A stretch of 64,000 bases of DNA from Acidobacteriota bacterium (GCA_029263415.1 JAJCXN010000055.1:62001-126000); one strand, 5' to 3'; positions 16,107 through 24,608 are shown, counted from the first letter of the stretch. Notes: generated by a model not told the origin, from the letters alone. A program made the numbers and translations.

Positions 16107-16122
16107 TTGCGCCATCGCCCGT
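16098..16122 (+). terminator. Hairpin overlapping the YIP1 stop codon
   Basis: ACGGGC (16098-16103) pairs with GCCCGT (16117-16122) around a 13-base loop containing the stop codon; the downstream TGTCTCTT is weakly T-rich. Confidence 0.4.
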
Positions 16123-16294
16123 TGTCTCTTGGGCGCCAGGCGAACCGCCAAACGAGCGTGGATCTCTGGGCTTTGTTTCCCATTGTCTGGGGTTCCCGCT
16201 CCGTTCTGGCGCCACAGGATTAGAGCTGTTCAGGAGTGCACCGGCGATTTCCCTATGCGTTGGCTCCGTACGAACGCGGGCCAGCGAGGCCTCT

Positions 16295-16366
16295 GGTCTG
16301 CTGCACCCGAACAGGTCTGCTGCGCCCGAACAGGTCTGCTGCACCCGGACAGGTCTACTGCGGGGG
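16295..16366. repeat. 19-bp tandem repeat, three full copies and one partial
   Basis: Unit ggtctgctgcacccgaaca begins at 16295, 16314 and 16333 with one base change in each of the second and third copies, and a diverged partial copy starts at 16352. The region 16107-16354 otherwise holds no gene I can support. The minus-strand gene at 16355 ends inside the partial copy, where CAG of the other copies has become TAG. Confidence 0.9.
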
Positions 16367-16933
16367 CATCAGCATGACGTGTGCGCCCGCCGTGCCACTG
16401 TCCATGAGCCATGGTGCTCCCCTTGAAGGCGAAGCTGTTAGGCCGGTGGCCTCAGGCGTAGCAAAGGGCATGTAGATCACCCAGCGCGTGGAACCGTTGG
16501 TCACGGTGTTGTTGGCAGCGTCGTAGCCGTCGCCACTGGTGACGTAGAGCATGCGGCCATCGCGGGGCATTGCCAGCTTGCCGCTTTCGATCTCTTCGAA
16601 GCGCTTGAGCTTGCGATCGTTGCCGGTGATGCCTTCGGCTGAAAGCTGGCGACCGCGCGCCATAAACGGTTCGAGTGACTCGTGGTAGCAGGCAACGCTG
16701 AAGTTGGTGTTGCTTGGGTCGTCGGCAAGGCAGATGAGGTCGTTGGTGCCCTTGCGCAGGGTAGTGACTGCACCATCGACGTATCCAAGAATGGTGGCCT
16801 CAGCGCGCCGGTCCTCCGGAGCGGCGAGTGAGGCAGCCGCGATTTGCTCATCGGTGCTTTGAGCGGCAACAGGTGCTTGAGACCAGCTGGTTGCAAGGGC
16901 CAGGACGGCGATTGCGGTGAACGTTCTATTCAT
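16355..16933 (-). CDS. Exported protein of unknown function
   Basis: A 192-residue protein with AGGAG 8 bases before the ATG at 16933 and a clean signal peptide ending APVAAQ (residue 25). The mature part begins with a Ala/Glu-rich helix, contains two Cys (in LICLADD and SVACYHES) that could form a disulfide, and ends with the segment GSTRWVIYMPFATPE followed by a Pro/Ser-rich tail, SPSRGAPWLMDSGTAGAHV. The ending HVMLMPP resembles exported proteins annotated only as hypothetical. No enzyme motif is seen. The stop codon lies within a 19-bp repeat array, so the native C-terminus may vary between strains. Confidence 0.65.
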   Translation of the reverse strand: MNRTFTAIAVLALATSWSQAPVAAQSTDEQIAAASLAAPEDRRAEATILGYVDGAVTTLRKGTNDLICLADDPSNTNFSVACYHESLEPFMARGRQLSAEGITGNDRKLKRFEEIESGKLAMPRDGRMLYVTSGDGYDAANNTVTNGSTRWVIYMPFATPEATGLTASPSRGAPWLMDSGTAGAHVMLMPPQ

Positions 16934-16978
16934 TGACGCGTCTCCTACGAAGAGTTTTGGGGCTTGCTTGAACTTGTC

Positions 16979-18574
16979 TTAGCCTGTCACGAGATCTTTG
17001 CCGGCGCCGCGTCGAGCGGCGGCGACTGCTGCTGAAACGAGACCGATCGTAACGGCGAAAGCGATCAGCGAAACGATCCGGAGCCAGCCGCCAAAATCAG
17101 CGGGCTGAAAGACATTCATCCAGTGCATGGCGAGTTGGAAGCCATCTTCGGGCACCTTGCGCAGTGCTTTGAGAGCGCTCAAGGTGGCTGAAAGCCCGCT
17201 TCCAAGGAAGAAGGCCGCAAAACCCGCGCTGATGCCGCGTGAGGACAGTTGCTGTTTGCTCAAGGGCGATAGCGGCGATGTTTCGATGACGGTGAAGGTG
17301 GGCTCGCGCACCCCCCATGGGACAAACCGCCAGAGCATGAACATGCCGGGCAAGCCGAGGGGGATGGTGATCCAGAAGAACGTCGCCCAGCCCACAGCAT
17401 CGACAGTGAAGCCGGCGATCGGGCCCGAGATGATCCGGGCGAGACCGAACAGCGTAGAGAACAGCGCGTACTGGGTTGCCGAGAACCTGCGTTGGGTGAG
17501 CCGGAACAGCAGGACCGAGAACGCCCCTGTACCCAGGCCTTGGGTGAGGTTTTCGAAGCCCATGGCGGTGAACATGAGCGGCAGATTGACGTCTGCGTAG
17601 GCGAGCGCCACGTAGCCAACGTTGGACACCATTTGTAGGCCGCCGAAGATCCATAGAGCGGGGCCTACGCCCATCCAGATGGTGGCCGCTCCGCCGACAA
17701 AGGCGCCGGTCAGGGTGCAGGTCAGGCCAATGGTGCCGAGCGCAACGCCGCGTGCCATGGCGTCGTAGCCGACGTCATTGAGAAATGGTCGTAGCAGAGC
17801 CTGTGCGAAGTTGTCGCCAAACTTGAACAGCAGCACGAACAGCAGGATCTCGAGCGCTCGGTGTCGCGACAAGAAGCCAACGAAGGGCAACCAGATGGCC
17901 TCGCGCATGGATGCTGGAGGCTTGAACTTTTGTGCGGGTTCTGGAGCGCGCCAGGTGACCAAGACCATCGGAACGTAGAGCAGTGCCAGCAGGATACAAG
18001 CGAACTTCCAACTCATGGTGGCCGCAAGCGTGATGCTTAAACTACCGGTCACCCACATTGCCGCACGGTACATGGCCACGCGCGATCCGACGGCAACCGC
18101 CTGTTCCTCTGGCCGCAATACGTCGATTGCGTAGGCGTCGATCACGATGTCCTGCGAAGCTGCAGCAAAAGCGATACCGAGAGTAAGGGCGAGCGCCACC
18201 CACGCAGCGTCGGGCGAAGAGCCAACTCCGGCAAGCGCTAGGGTGCCGAGACCGAGAGCGATCTGAGCGACCGTGATCCAACCGCGACGGCGACCGAAGA
18301 AGGGTAGCTGGAAGCGATCCAGCAGTGGTGCCCAAATGACGTTGAAGGTCCATGGGGCCTGTGCCAGCGTGAACAGGCCGACCACACGGATGTCGACTCC
18401 TGAGTCGCGCATCCAATCCGGGATCGCGATCCACACCAGGCCGAGTGGCATGCCTGAGGAGAACGAGAGCAGCACAACCGAAGCCGTGCGCCAAGAGGAC
18501 AGCGCTTTGACCAGCGCACGGAGGCCACCAGGCGCTGTCTGTTCTTGAGGGTCGGGCGGGGACTCATCCGTCAT
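16979..18574 (-). CDS. ampG: AmpG-type MFS permease
   Basis: A 531-residue major facilitator of the PAT/AmpG group with about 13-14 hydrophobic helices. Family markers are the first helix motif SFSSGMPLGLVW, WAPLLDRFQLPFFGRRRGW between helices 2 and 3, and AASQDIVIDAYAIDVLRPEEQ, the best-known AmpG block. AmpG imports GlcNAc-anhydroMurNAc peptides released from the wall for peptidoglycan recycling. The long N-terminal tail before residue 28 is hydrophilic. It runs with the same strand as the unknown secreted protein (45-base gap) but no other recycling gene is nearby. Related acetyl-CoA or siderophore transporters are less likely given the motif match. Confidence 0.85.
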   Translation of the reverse strand: MTDESPPDPQEQTAPGGLRALVKALSSWRTASVVLLSFSSGMPLGLVWIAIPDWMRDSGVDIRVVGLFTLAQAPWTFNVIWAPLLDRFQLPFFGRRRGWITVAQIALGLGTLALAGVGSSPDAAWVALALTLGIAFAAASQDIVIDAYAIDVLRPEEQAVAVGSRVAMYRAAMWVTGSLSITLAATMSWKFACILLALLYVPMVLVTWRAPEPAQKFKPPASMREAIWLPFVGFLSRHRALEILLFVLLFKFGDNFAQALLRPFLNDVGYDAMARGVALGTIGLTCTLTGAFVGGAATIWMGVGPALWIFGGLQMVSNVGYVALAYADVNLPLMFTAMGFENLTQGLGTGAFSVLLFRLTQRRFSATQYALFSTLFGLARIISGPIAGFTVDAVGWATFFWITIPLGLPGMFMLWRFVPWGVREPTFTVIETSPLSPLSKQQLSSRGISAGFAAFFLGSGLSATLSALKALRKVPEDGFQLAMHWMNVFQPADFGGWLRIVSLIAFAVTIGLVSAAVAAARRGAGKDLVTG

Positions 18575-18640
18575 GCCCGCATCTTACGGGACTTAGTAGC
18601 AAGCCCCGAGGTCTCTTCCTTGGCTGAATGCCGAACTAGA

Positions 18641-18853
18641 TCAGCGTGCGGCCTTGGGCATGAAGATCCAGAGGGCGAGGTAGACGATGATCCCAGGAAA
18701 CGCGACCGACAGGATGGAGCCGACGATGTAGAGCAACCGGACGACGGTTGGACTCCAGCCGAGCCAGTTGGCGATCCCGCCGCAGACGCCGCCGAGGACG
18801 CGGTTGTGACGAGCACGATGGAGTGGTCGGGAGGACATAACGGTAGCGGCCAA
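18641..18853 (-). CDS. PspC-domain small membrane protein
   Basis: A 70-residue protein from a TTG start at 18853, chosen because AGGAG lies 7 bases upstream; the in-frame ATG at 18838 has no ribosome-binding site. The PspC signature is complete: RVLGGVCGGIANWLGWSPTVVRLLYIV followed by a hydrophobic helix (IVGSILSVAFPGIIVYLALWIFMP). Stand-alone PspC proteins are inner-membrane partners of the phage-shock response or of other envelope stress regulators. No pspA or pspF homologue occurs in this window. Confidence 0.85.
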   Translation of the reverse strand: MAATVMSSRPLHRARHNRVLGGVCGGIANWLGWSPTVVRLLYIVGSILSVAFPGIIVYLALWIFMPKAAR

Positions 18854-18955
18854 CGGCGGTCTCCTATGAGTTGTAACCAGCCACAGCAAAGAAACGTGTG
18901 GCCTAGATTCACCTACGGCATTTCTCGCAATGTTGTTCCAGGAACGCTGAACTCG

Positions 18956-19771
18956 CTACTGATCGAAACCCTGGAGGAACCGGTCCCAACGCGGTCGATA
19001 GCGCCGTTCGGGGTCGACCGACATTGCCACGCCGGTTGCTTTGCCCAGGATCAGCCGTCGATCGACTAGGCCGAAGACCCGCGAGTCGGCGCTGTCGTCG
19101 CGGTTGTCGCCCATGACGAAGAACTGTCCTCCACCGATCGTCATTGGTGAAAAGGTGGAGCGACCCGAGAACCAGGGCCGGGTCATGATGGCGTGCGGAT
19201 CTTTGCCGGCCAGAGATTCGTTGTCGATACGGTAGCTGGTGCGTTCGGCGTCATCGAGGTAGCCGATCGACTCTGGGTCGATGCGCTGATAGGCCGCCTT
19301 GCGTCCGTTGATCGAGAGGCGGTGACGCCTCAGCTCGATTCGATCCCCGGGGACTCCGATGACCCGTTTGACCAGCCGCTTACCGTCCGCTGGCGAAAGA
19401 AAAACAATGATGTCGCCGCGTTCTGGGTGCGACCACTCAGCTATGCGTCTTGTTGTGAACGGAACGCGGAGGTCGTAGGAGATCTTGTTCACAAAGATCC
19501 GATCGCCTTCGAGAATGGTGGGGCGCATGGAGCCCGTGGGCACGTGGTTCCAATCAGCGATGGCTGATCGAAACGACAGCAAGACCAGAAGAATCACCAG
19601 AAACGGGCGCAGCCATTCCCGCCAGAAGATGGTGAGTTTGGCGCCGATCGAACTCTCGCTCTGAGGCGTCGAGTCGCCGTCGAGGAGTACGGGCTCGGTG
19701 AGGTCTGCGGCCAGAACATCGTCCATCGGGATGGTTGGCTGGCTCTGGGCAGATGATGAAGAGAGGGGCAT
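18956..19771 (-). CDS. lepB: Signal peptidase I
   Basis: A type I signal peptidase of 271 residues from the ATG at 19771; another in-frame ATG at 19840 would add 23 low-complexity residues, and neither has a good ribosome-binding site. One membrane helix (about residues 53-70) is followed by the catalytic Ser81 in VPTGSMRPTI, Lys135 in RLVKRVIGVPGD and the box MGDNRDDSADSRVFG. It cleaves signal peptides from exported proteins on the periplasmic side, which fits the many exported proteins nearby. Unlike E. coli LepB it appears to have one rather than two N-terminal helices. It diverges from the M23 peptidase gene. Confidence 0.93.
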   Translation of the reverse strand: MPLSSSSAQSQPTIPMDDVLAADLTEPVLLDGDSTPQSESSIGAKLTIFWREWLRPFLVILLVLLSFRSAIADWNHVPTGSMRPTILEGDRIFVNKISYDLRVPFTTRRIAEWSHPERGDIIVFLSPADGKRLVKRVIGVPGDRIELRRHRLSINGRKAAYQRIDPESIGYLDDAERTSYRIDNESLAGKDPHAIMTRPWFSGRSTFSPMTIGGGQFFVMGDNRDDSADSRVFGLVDRRLILGKATGVAMSVDPERRYRPRWDRFLQGFDQ

Positions 19772-19933
19772 TGCGTTAGTGGGATCTTCGGACGAAAGGG
19801 AGAAGAGTAGCGGAAACGAGCTCCACGGTGTTGGCGTCATGGATTCAACTTCGCGGCAAAGAGACAACGTTCGACCCGGCGCTGGTGTTCCTCCCGGCCA
19901 CCGGTCGCGGCTGTTTGAGCACGCTGCTACAGC

Positions 19934-19939
19934 TATGAT
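19934..19939 (+). promoter_or_regulatory. Putative -10 box TATGAT of a leaderless promoter
   Basis: TATGAT ends 6 bases before the ATG at 19946, exactly the spacing seen at 9238-9243. There is no ribosome-binding site before that ATG. A TTGAGC lies only 13 bases upstream, too close for a standard -35. Confidence 0.4.
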
Positions 19940-19945
19940 GCGTCG

Positions 19946-20818
19946 ATGAGAACCGACTTGAATCGTGTGTTATTGCTCGCCTTAGGACTCTCGACCCTGA
20001 CCACTGCCGCGCCGGCCTCTGCCGAACCCGCTGGCAACGCTAAGGCAACGCAAGGGGCGGTTGCTATTGACACGGTGCACCCTGGTTCTGTGGTGCGATG
20101 GCCGGGCAGCGCCATCGAATGGTGTGAACTCAATGGTCGCAGGTTTAAGCCTATGGCTGGCGCGTGTGTCTTGTCCGTGGATCTTGATGCACTGGACGAG
20201 TTGATCGCACGACGCAGTAGCGGGGAACGGATCGACACGTTGCGGCTTCGCGTTGGGGACTACCCCTACAAGTTGCAACGGCTGACCCTCAAGGACGAGT
20301 CGCGCGTGAATCTGTCCAAGCCCAACCAAGAACGCGCGGCGCGTGAGCGAGCGCGGTTGTTGCCGCTGTTCGACCTGGACACTGCGCGGTCTTTCACCCT
20401 GCCGCTGGCTGCGCCGCTCGAGACGATGCCTGAAGGAGGGCGGTTTGGCTCGCGCCGGATCATCAACGGAGAGCCCAGGTCACCGCATACTGGGTCAGAC
20501 TTTGCCGCGAAGTCGGGAACGCCGGTCCTGGCTGCAGCGGACGGGACGGTAGGGCTAGCTGAAGAACATTTCTTTTCGGGCAACAGCGTGTTCATCGACC
20601 ACGGAGATGGTTTGGTCACCATGTACTTCCACCTGAAGGAGCTGTTTGTCGAAGCGGGACAGCGAGTGACTCGAGGTGCAGTGATCGGGAGTGTGGGCAG
20701 TACCGGAAGATCGACCGGTCCGCATCTGCACTTCGGGGTCAGGTGGCGCGGCGCAAGAGTGGACCCCGCTCTCCTATTGGGCCTGGGCGACGCTGAGTTG
20801 TCGTTCGTGGGAGAGTAG
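19946..20818 (+). CDS. M23 (LytM) zinc metallopeptidase, exported
   Basis: A 290-residue protein with a signal peptide ending TAAPASA (about residue 27), a beta-rich middle domain, and a C-terminal M23 domain. Active-site motifs are PHTGSDFAAKSGTPV (His-x3-Asp) and GPHLHFGV (HxH), with GDGLVTMYFHL in between, so all metal ligands are present and it should cut peptidoglycan cross-bridges or act on other Gly-rich peptides in the periplasm. The N-terminal region (PGSVVRWP to YPYKLQRLTL) resembles the beta domain of elastase-like M23 enzymes that carry a similar prodomain. No ribosome-binding site is visible; a -10 box suggests a leaderless message. Confidence 0.9.
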   Translation: MRTDLNRVLLLALGLSTLTTAAPASAEPAGNAKATQGAVAIDTVHPGSVVRWPGSAIEWCELNGRRFKPMAGACVLSVDLDALDELIARRSSGERIDTLRLRVGDYPYKLQRLTLKDESRVNLSKPNQERAARERARLLPLFDLDTARSFTLPLAAPLETMPEGGRFGSRRIINGEPRSPHTGSDFAAKSGTPVLAAADGTVGLAEEHFFSGNSVFIDHGDGLVTMYFHLKELFVEAGQRVTRGAVIGSVGSTGRSTGPHLHFGVRWRGARVDPALLLGLGDAELSFVGE

Positions 20819-20831
20819 GCGGGCCGACGTT

Positions 20832-20896
20832 CGGCCCCAGATTGCGGCCCCAAATCGCGGCCCCAGATTGCGGCCCCAAATCGCGGCGTCAAATCG
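20832..20896. repeat. 13-bp tandem repeat, five copies, after the M23 gene
   Basis: Units cggccccagattg (20832, 20858) alternate with cggccccaaatcg (20845, 20871) and end with cggcgtcaaatcg (20884). The alternation means the array is also two copies of a 26-base unit. It occupies most of the 167-base gap between two convergent genes; nothing else is visible there. Confidence 0.9.
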
Positions 20897-20985
20897 CTCC
20901 TTGCCCTCATTCAGGCGGAGTATGAGGTCGTAGGTATCAGAGTGGAAATTTCAGGGCCGCGGGCCGGTCGACCAATCGCCGGCCC

Positions 20986-21867
20986 TTAGAACTTGATCAC
21001 CAACGCGGCGGTCAAGACGGTGTCCCAGTCGCCCAGCTCGGTCAAAACTTTGGTTCCGGTATCAACGCCAGTGTTGTCGAACAACGCGACGGACTGTAAG
21101 GCAGGGAGATTGTCGTAGAGCAGTCGGTAGCTCAGTTTGAGGGCGATTTTCTCAGTCATCGACACCGATAGAGAGTGCATCATGTCGGCGCGTGAGTCGT
21201 CCGACTCGTCCAGGTTTTGGTCGACAGTCAAGACGTTGGTGTAGGAGGTGCTGGCGTTGAAGTTGTAGAGGAAGTCCCAACCGAGTCCTAGGCCCGCGGA
21301 GCCGCCCTCTGTTGCAGGGTTCAAGATTAGGTCGTCTTGTTCGGTATAGGTCAGGCCGTAGTCAGAGTAGAAATGGCCCTTAGCCGTGCTCCACCAACGG
21401 TTGCCAGTACCCGCGATTGCGGTGGTTCGACTACTAAAGCCAGTGAACTCGTTCTGTTCCCAACCAAGACCAGCAAACCAATACAGCCGTTCACTGATGT
21501 CGCGGTCGTAGCGAGCACGGAGGTAGTAGTTCTCAGCGGTTGTGCTGGTCACTGAGGTGTCGCGGATCTCGAAACGGCTGGGGGTTCCAATGGCAGAGCG
21601 GCTGATGGCGTCGGATTCGGCGTTGAGTCCGCCCAGACCGACAGTGAGGCGAGCGTTGTTCCAGAGCCGTTCTAAGGTGTTCTTGAAGCCGAACGTACTG
21701 GCCTCTGAGTTGCCGGTTGTGCTGATGAGAGAGAACTCGGCAGTGTCGTACCAGCCTGGTTCGCGGTCGTCGCGGGCATGGCTGGGTGCGACCTGTAGGA
21801 CGATCGCGATCAGCGAAGAAAGGACAACCGGACTCGCCTTGAACGGTTGACGGTGACTTAGATTCAT
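20986..21867 (-). CDS. DUF481 outer-membrane beta-barrel protein
   Basis: A 293-residue protein; GGGAG lies 8 bases before the ATG at 21867, which is preferred to a much longer open frame that merely reads antisense to the next gene. The signal peptide ends VAPSHA. The mature part is made of alternating amphipathic strands with the DUF481 pattern: WYDTAEFSLISTTGNSEAST near the start, LYWFAGLGWEQNEF and GNRWWSTAKGHFYSDYG in the middle, and ending ALVIKF with a terminal Phe typical of outer-membrane proteins. DUF481 proteins are salt-induced or copy-number-variable porin-like barrels without known cargo. Confidence 0.88.
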   Translation of the reverse strand: MNLSHRQPFKASPVVLSSLIAIVLQVAPSHARDDREPGWYDTAEFSLISTTGNSEASTFGFKNTLERLWNNARLTVGLGGLNAESDAISRSAIGTPSRFEIRDTSVTSTTAENYYLRARYDRDISERLYWFAGLGWEQNEFTGFSSRTTAIAGTGNRWWSTAKGHFYSDYGLTYTEQDDLILNPATEGGSAGLGLGWDFLYNFNASTSYTNVLTVDQNLDESDDSRADMMHSLSVSMTEKIALKLSYRLLYDNLPALQSVALFDNTGVDTGTKVLTELGDWDTVLTAALVIKF

Positions 21868-21941
21868 TATCGGTACTCCCATTGCCAGATGTTCGCATTG
21901 AGGAGCGAACCCTGCGGCAGAAATGTCAACAAAAGCTTCCG

Positions 21942-21966
21942 CGCGACAGTCGCGACAGTCGCGACG
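21942..21966. repeat. 9-bp direct repeats in a 304-base divergent gap
   Basis: cgcgacagt at 21942 and 21951 is followed by cgcgacg at 21960. The rest of the gap 21868-22171 holds no credible gene or clear promoter; the repeat could be an operator between the DUF481 and TM_helix genes. Confidence 0.6.
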
Positions 21967-22171
21967 GAGCGCCAGGCGACCAGCACCGGGCAGCCTGAAA
22001 TGGGCGTTTGGCTCGGGGCCCGAGTGGCTCGCACGAGTGGCCCGCCCGACTGACCCACGCAGCAGGGCGCTCAGCTTGGCGGTACACTTCAAGGAAACCA
22101 GCGATTTGTGAGAGAGATTCGGGCCCAACGGCTCATGCTGACGTTCAACCTCCTTAAGGAGATGTAGTGCT

Positions 22172-23956
22172 ATGAAGACCCGACGAATCAGTCCCTTGAC
22201 CTTGATTTTGCTGTCCTTGCTTGGGCTGGCCCTGCTCGGGACCACCGTTGCAGGTGCCCAGGCGTCTCCGCTCGAAGAACAGCCGGCAGTGGTTGAAGAA
22301 GCACCAGCCGACCCTGAAGATGCCGGCGAGCGAATCAATGAGCAGGTGAACGAGGCTGCAACGCAAGCAGGCAGCTTGGTGTCGAGTGACCGCGAAGCGA
22401 CCCTTCCTAGTGTGAGCGACGTTCGTGAATCAACGACTGCGGCGTGGGAGACGTACTTGGTGCCGATGTGGAGTCGTTTCGTCGAGGTGTTGCCGACGGT
22501 GCTCAAGGCGGTGGGGCTTCTGGCGGCGTTTTGGCTGGCGGCTGTGATTCTCGGGTGGGTGGTGACTCGACTGCTTAGCATGACCGACCTCGACAACCGC
22601 TTGGCCCGTGATCTCGGCATGGAAGATCGTATGGCCGAATGGGAGAAGAACGGGACGTCGCTCGAGAAGATGGCTGGCACTGCGGTCAAGTGGGTCGTTC
22701 TGTTGTTTGGTTTCGTTGCCTTCTTTGAGGCTCTGCAGTTGACGATGGTTGTAGGGCCTCTCAACAGCATTCTCGATAGCGTCGCGAAAGCGATCACCAG
22801 TTTGCTGACGGCGTTCGCCGTCCTTGCACTCTATTGGGCTGTGGGCACGCTACTGAAGATAGCGCTGAGCCGCGGTCTGAAGACCATGGGCTTCGACGAA
22901 CGTGCGGAGCGTTTTTTGAAGCCGCGTGAGGTCAAGGGGCAGATGGTCGGCCCGTCCGACATGGTGGGCCGCCTGGTCTTCTACGTCGTGTTGCTGTTCG
23001 GTCTTCCGACCTTCCTGCAAGCGCTGCAACAAGAAGCTGCGGTCGCGCCGCTGCGCGACATGATGACCAAGTTCTTCGAGTTCCTCCCGAACGTTGTCGC
23101 TGCCTTGATCCTGGTCTTTATTGCACGGATCGTGGCAACCATTGTGCGCGAGATCGTCACGAATTTTCTCGCAGCTACTGGAGCAGACGGGTTCGCTCAG
23201 CGCTTTGGTCTGGGCACATCAGAGAAGAGCCGCAAGCTGTCTGAGATCGTCGGATCGGTCGCGTTCTTCTTTGTGATGATCCCGCTCTTGGTTGCTGCCG
23301 TCGACAGTCTTCAGATCGAGGCGATTTCAGAACCAGTCAAGAGCACCCTCGAACAGGTGCTTGCAGCGATCCCGCTGATGATCGTCGCCTTCTTGGTGAT
23401 GGCGGTCGGTTTCTTGGTGGCGCGTACGGTGCGGGGCCTGGTTGAAGGCTTCTTGCGCGGTGTCGGCTTCGACACACTGCCCGAACGAGTTGGGCTCACC
23501 TTCTTGATGCCCAAGGAGGGCGGTCAGAGTCTCTCCACCATCGCCGGATCGGTGGTGATGGTGGTGATCCTGCTGTTGACTGCGCAGCAAGCGCTGTCGA
23601 GCTTGGAGCTCTTCCAGTTCTCCGAGCTATTGGGCGATCTGCTCGGCTACCTACCGATGTTGCTGGTTGGAGTGTTCATCATCTTGGCTGCACTGAGCCT
23701 TGGCAACTATGTCTCGGACGTCGTGGGTCAGCTCGCGTCTGGCTCGGGACACGGCAAGGTTGCCTCCGGGGTCGCGCGCTGGGCAATCTACTTCCTCGGC
23801 TTCAGCATGGGCTTGAACCAACTGGGGGTTGGAGAAGAGATCATCCGCATTGCAGTTGCCGCGGTGCTAGGTGGCGCAGCTCTCGCGCTAGGCCTTTCGT
23901 TTGGTCTTGGTGGCCGCGATCGTGCGAAGGAAGTTGTGGAGAAGTTCGGGAAGTAG
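22172..23956 (+). CDS. Multi-pass protein with repeated TM_helix domains (CmpX-like)
   Basis: A 594-residue membrane protein with AAGGAG 10 bases before the ATG and a signal-like first helix ending VAGAQAS. After an acidic stretch to about residue 95 it shows some ten hydrophobic helices in a repeated pattern: each unit has a long helix, a Gly-Phe-Asp-type turn (for example KTMGFDERAERF, TGADGFAQRFG, RGVGFDTLPERVG), then two helices. That is the conserved TM_helix repeat of proteins annotated as mechanosensitive-channel-related (CmpX type). The cytoplasmic beta domain of MscS is absent. A role in membrane tension or stress response is inferred. The gene diverges from the DUF481 barrel gene. 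Confidence 0.75.
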   Translation: MKTRRISPLTLILLSLLGLALLGTTVAGAQASPLEEQPAVVEEAPADPEDAGERINEQVNEAATQAGSLVSSDREATLPSVSDVRESTTAAWETYLVPMWSRFVEVLPTVLKAVGLLAAFWLAAVILGWVVTRLLSMTDLDNRLARDLGMEDRMAEWEKNGTSLEKMAGTAVKWVVLLFGFVAFFEALQLTMVVGPLNSILDSVAKAITSLLTAFAVLALYWAVGTLLKIALSRGLKTMGFDERAERFLKPREVKGQMVGPSDMVGRLVFYVVLLFGLPTFLQALQQEAAVAPLRDMMTKFFEFLPNVVAALILVFIARIVATIVREIVTNFLAATGADGFAQRFGLGTSEKSRKLSEIVGSVAFFFVMIPLLVAAVDSLQIEAISEPVKSTLEQVLAAIPLMIVAFLVMAVGFLVARTVRGLVEGFLRGVGFDTLPERVGLTFLMPKEGGQSLSTIAGSVVMVVILLLTAQQALSSLELFQFSELLGDLLGYLPMLLVGVFIILAALSLGNYVSDVVGQLASGSGHGKVASGVARWAIYFLGFSMGLNQLGVGEEIIRIAVAAVLGGAALALGLSFGLGGRDRAKEVVEKFGK

Positions 23957-23986
23957 GAGGCTCGGCCCAAACCCTCGGAATTGATC

Positions 23987-24020
23987 GGCCAGATCGGTGC
24001 TCTCAAGCGCTGGTCTGGCC
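23987..24020 (+). terminator. Long hairpin after the TM_helix gene
   Basis: GGCCAGA (23987-23993) and TCTGGCC (24014-24020) enclose an inner GTGCT-CTCA-AGCGC stem, giving a nearly continuous 12-bp hairpin 30 bases after the stop. No T-run follows. Confidence 0.5.
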
Positions 24021-24116
24021 GTTGTCGCATCTGAGGACTAGTGAGTGCGCCATTGAGGCGGCTTTGCGTATAGACACTCGATAGACGTGGACCAGCTTGA
24101 ATCCGTACTTGTTCTC

Positions 24117-24608
24117 ATGAAACAGACCATCGGACCGGTGATCCTTGTGACAGTGCTGTTGGGTCTTGCGGTCGCCAGGGTGGCTCCCGGGCTCGCCGAT
24201 GCGATCGAGAAGAGCAAACAAAAGAAGGCTATGTCGTTGGTCCGCGATATCGGTAGCTTGTCCTTTGGTGGTGGAGAGTGGGGTCAGTTGGCGGAGTGGC
24301 AGACGGACTTGTGTGCACGTCGGACAGATGGCGGTCCAGCGGCGGTCATTCTGAGCGAACCTGAGCTGCGCAAGATGCTTGCGATGAGCGGCGCTAGTGC
24401 GGTCGAGATCGATGAGCTGGGAAGCTTCGCTTCGATCGAGGCTGGGACCTACTGCAACTGCGACGGGGGCTTCCTCTGGATCAAGGCTGGCGACGTGGTT
24501 TGGAGCGACGGATACTTCATCTCGCGGCCTTCCGGACTCAGCGGCGATGGAGTCACCGCGGGCTGGAAAACGCATCCTAAGAATTGCCAGACGGATCCTT
24601 CGTCGTGA
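24117..24608 (+). CDS. Cys-rich exported protein of an unrecognised family, paralogue 1
   Basis: A 163-residue protein with one N-terminal hydrophobic helix (about residues 5-24) and a small soluble domain. It aligns without a single gap to the next gene over all 163 residues, with 77 identities by hand count (47%). The shared core is CARRTDGG, an Ala/Leu-rich helix, GTxCNC, LWxKxGDVVWSDG and FISRPSGL. Four Cys (66, 113, 115, 157) are conserved, enough for two disulfides outside the cytoplasm. The start at the ATG at 24117 was chosen because it makes both copies the same length; a GTG at 24087 is possible. I do not recognise the family. Confidence 0.65.
   Translation: MKQTIGPVILVTVLLGLAVARVAPGLADAIEKSKQKKAMSLVRDIGSLSFGGGEWGQLAEWQTDLCARRTDGGPAAVILSEPELRKMLAMSGASAVEIDELGSFASIEAGTYCNCDGGFLWIKAGDVVWSDGYFISRPSGLSGDGVTAGWKTHPKNCQTDPSS

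Noticed and set aside
16295-16366. CRISPR array
   Set aside because: Units are contiguous 19-mers without spacers; no cas genes occur. The same holds for the other arrays in the window.
21868-22797. N-terminal extension of the DUF481 frame to 603 residues
   Set aside because: The extra 310 codons read antisense through the start of the TM_helix gene and lack protein-like composition; a ribosome-binding site and signal peptide fix the start at 21867.
22172-23956. Second MscS channel
   Set aside because: The Gly/Ala-rich pore helix and beta domain of MscS are absent; only the TM_helix repeat is seen.
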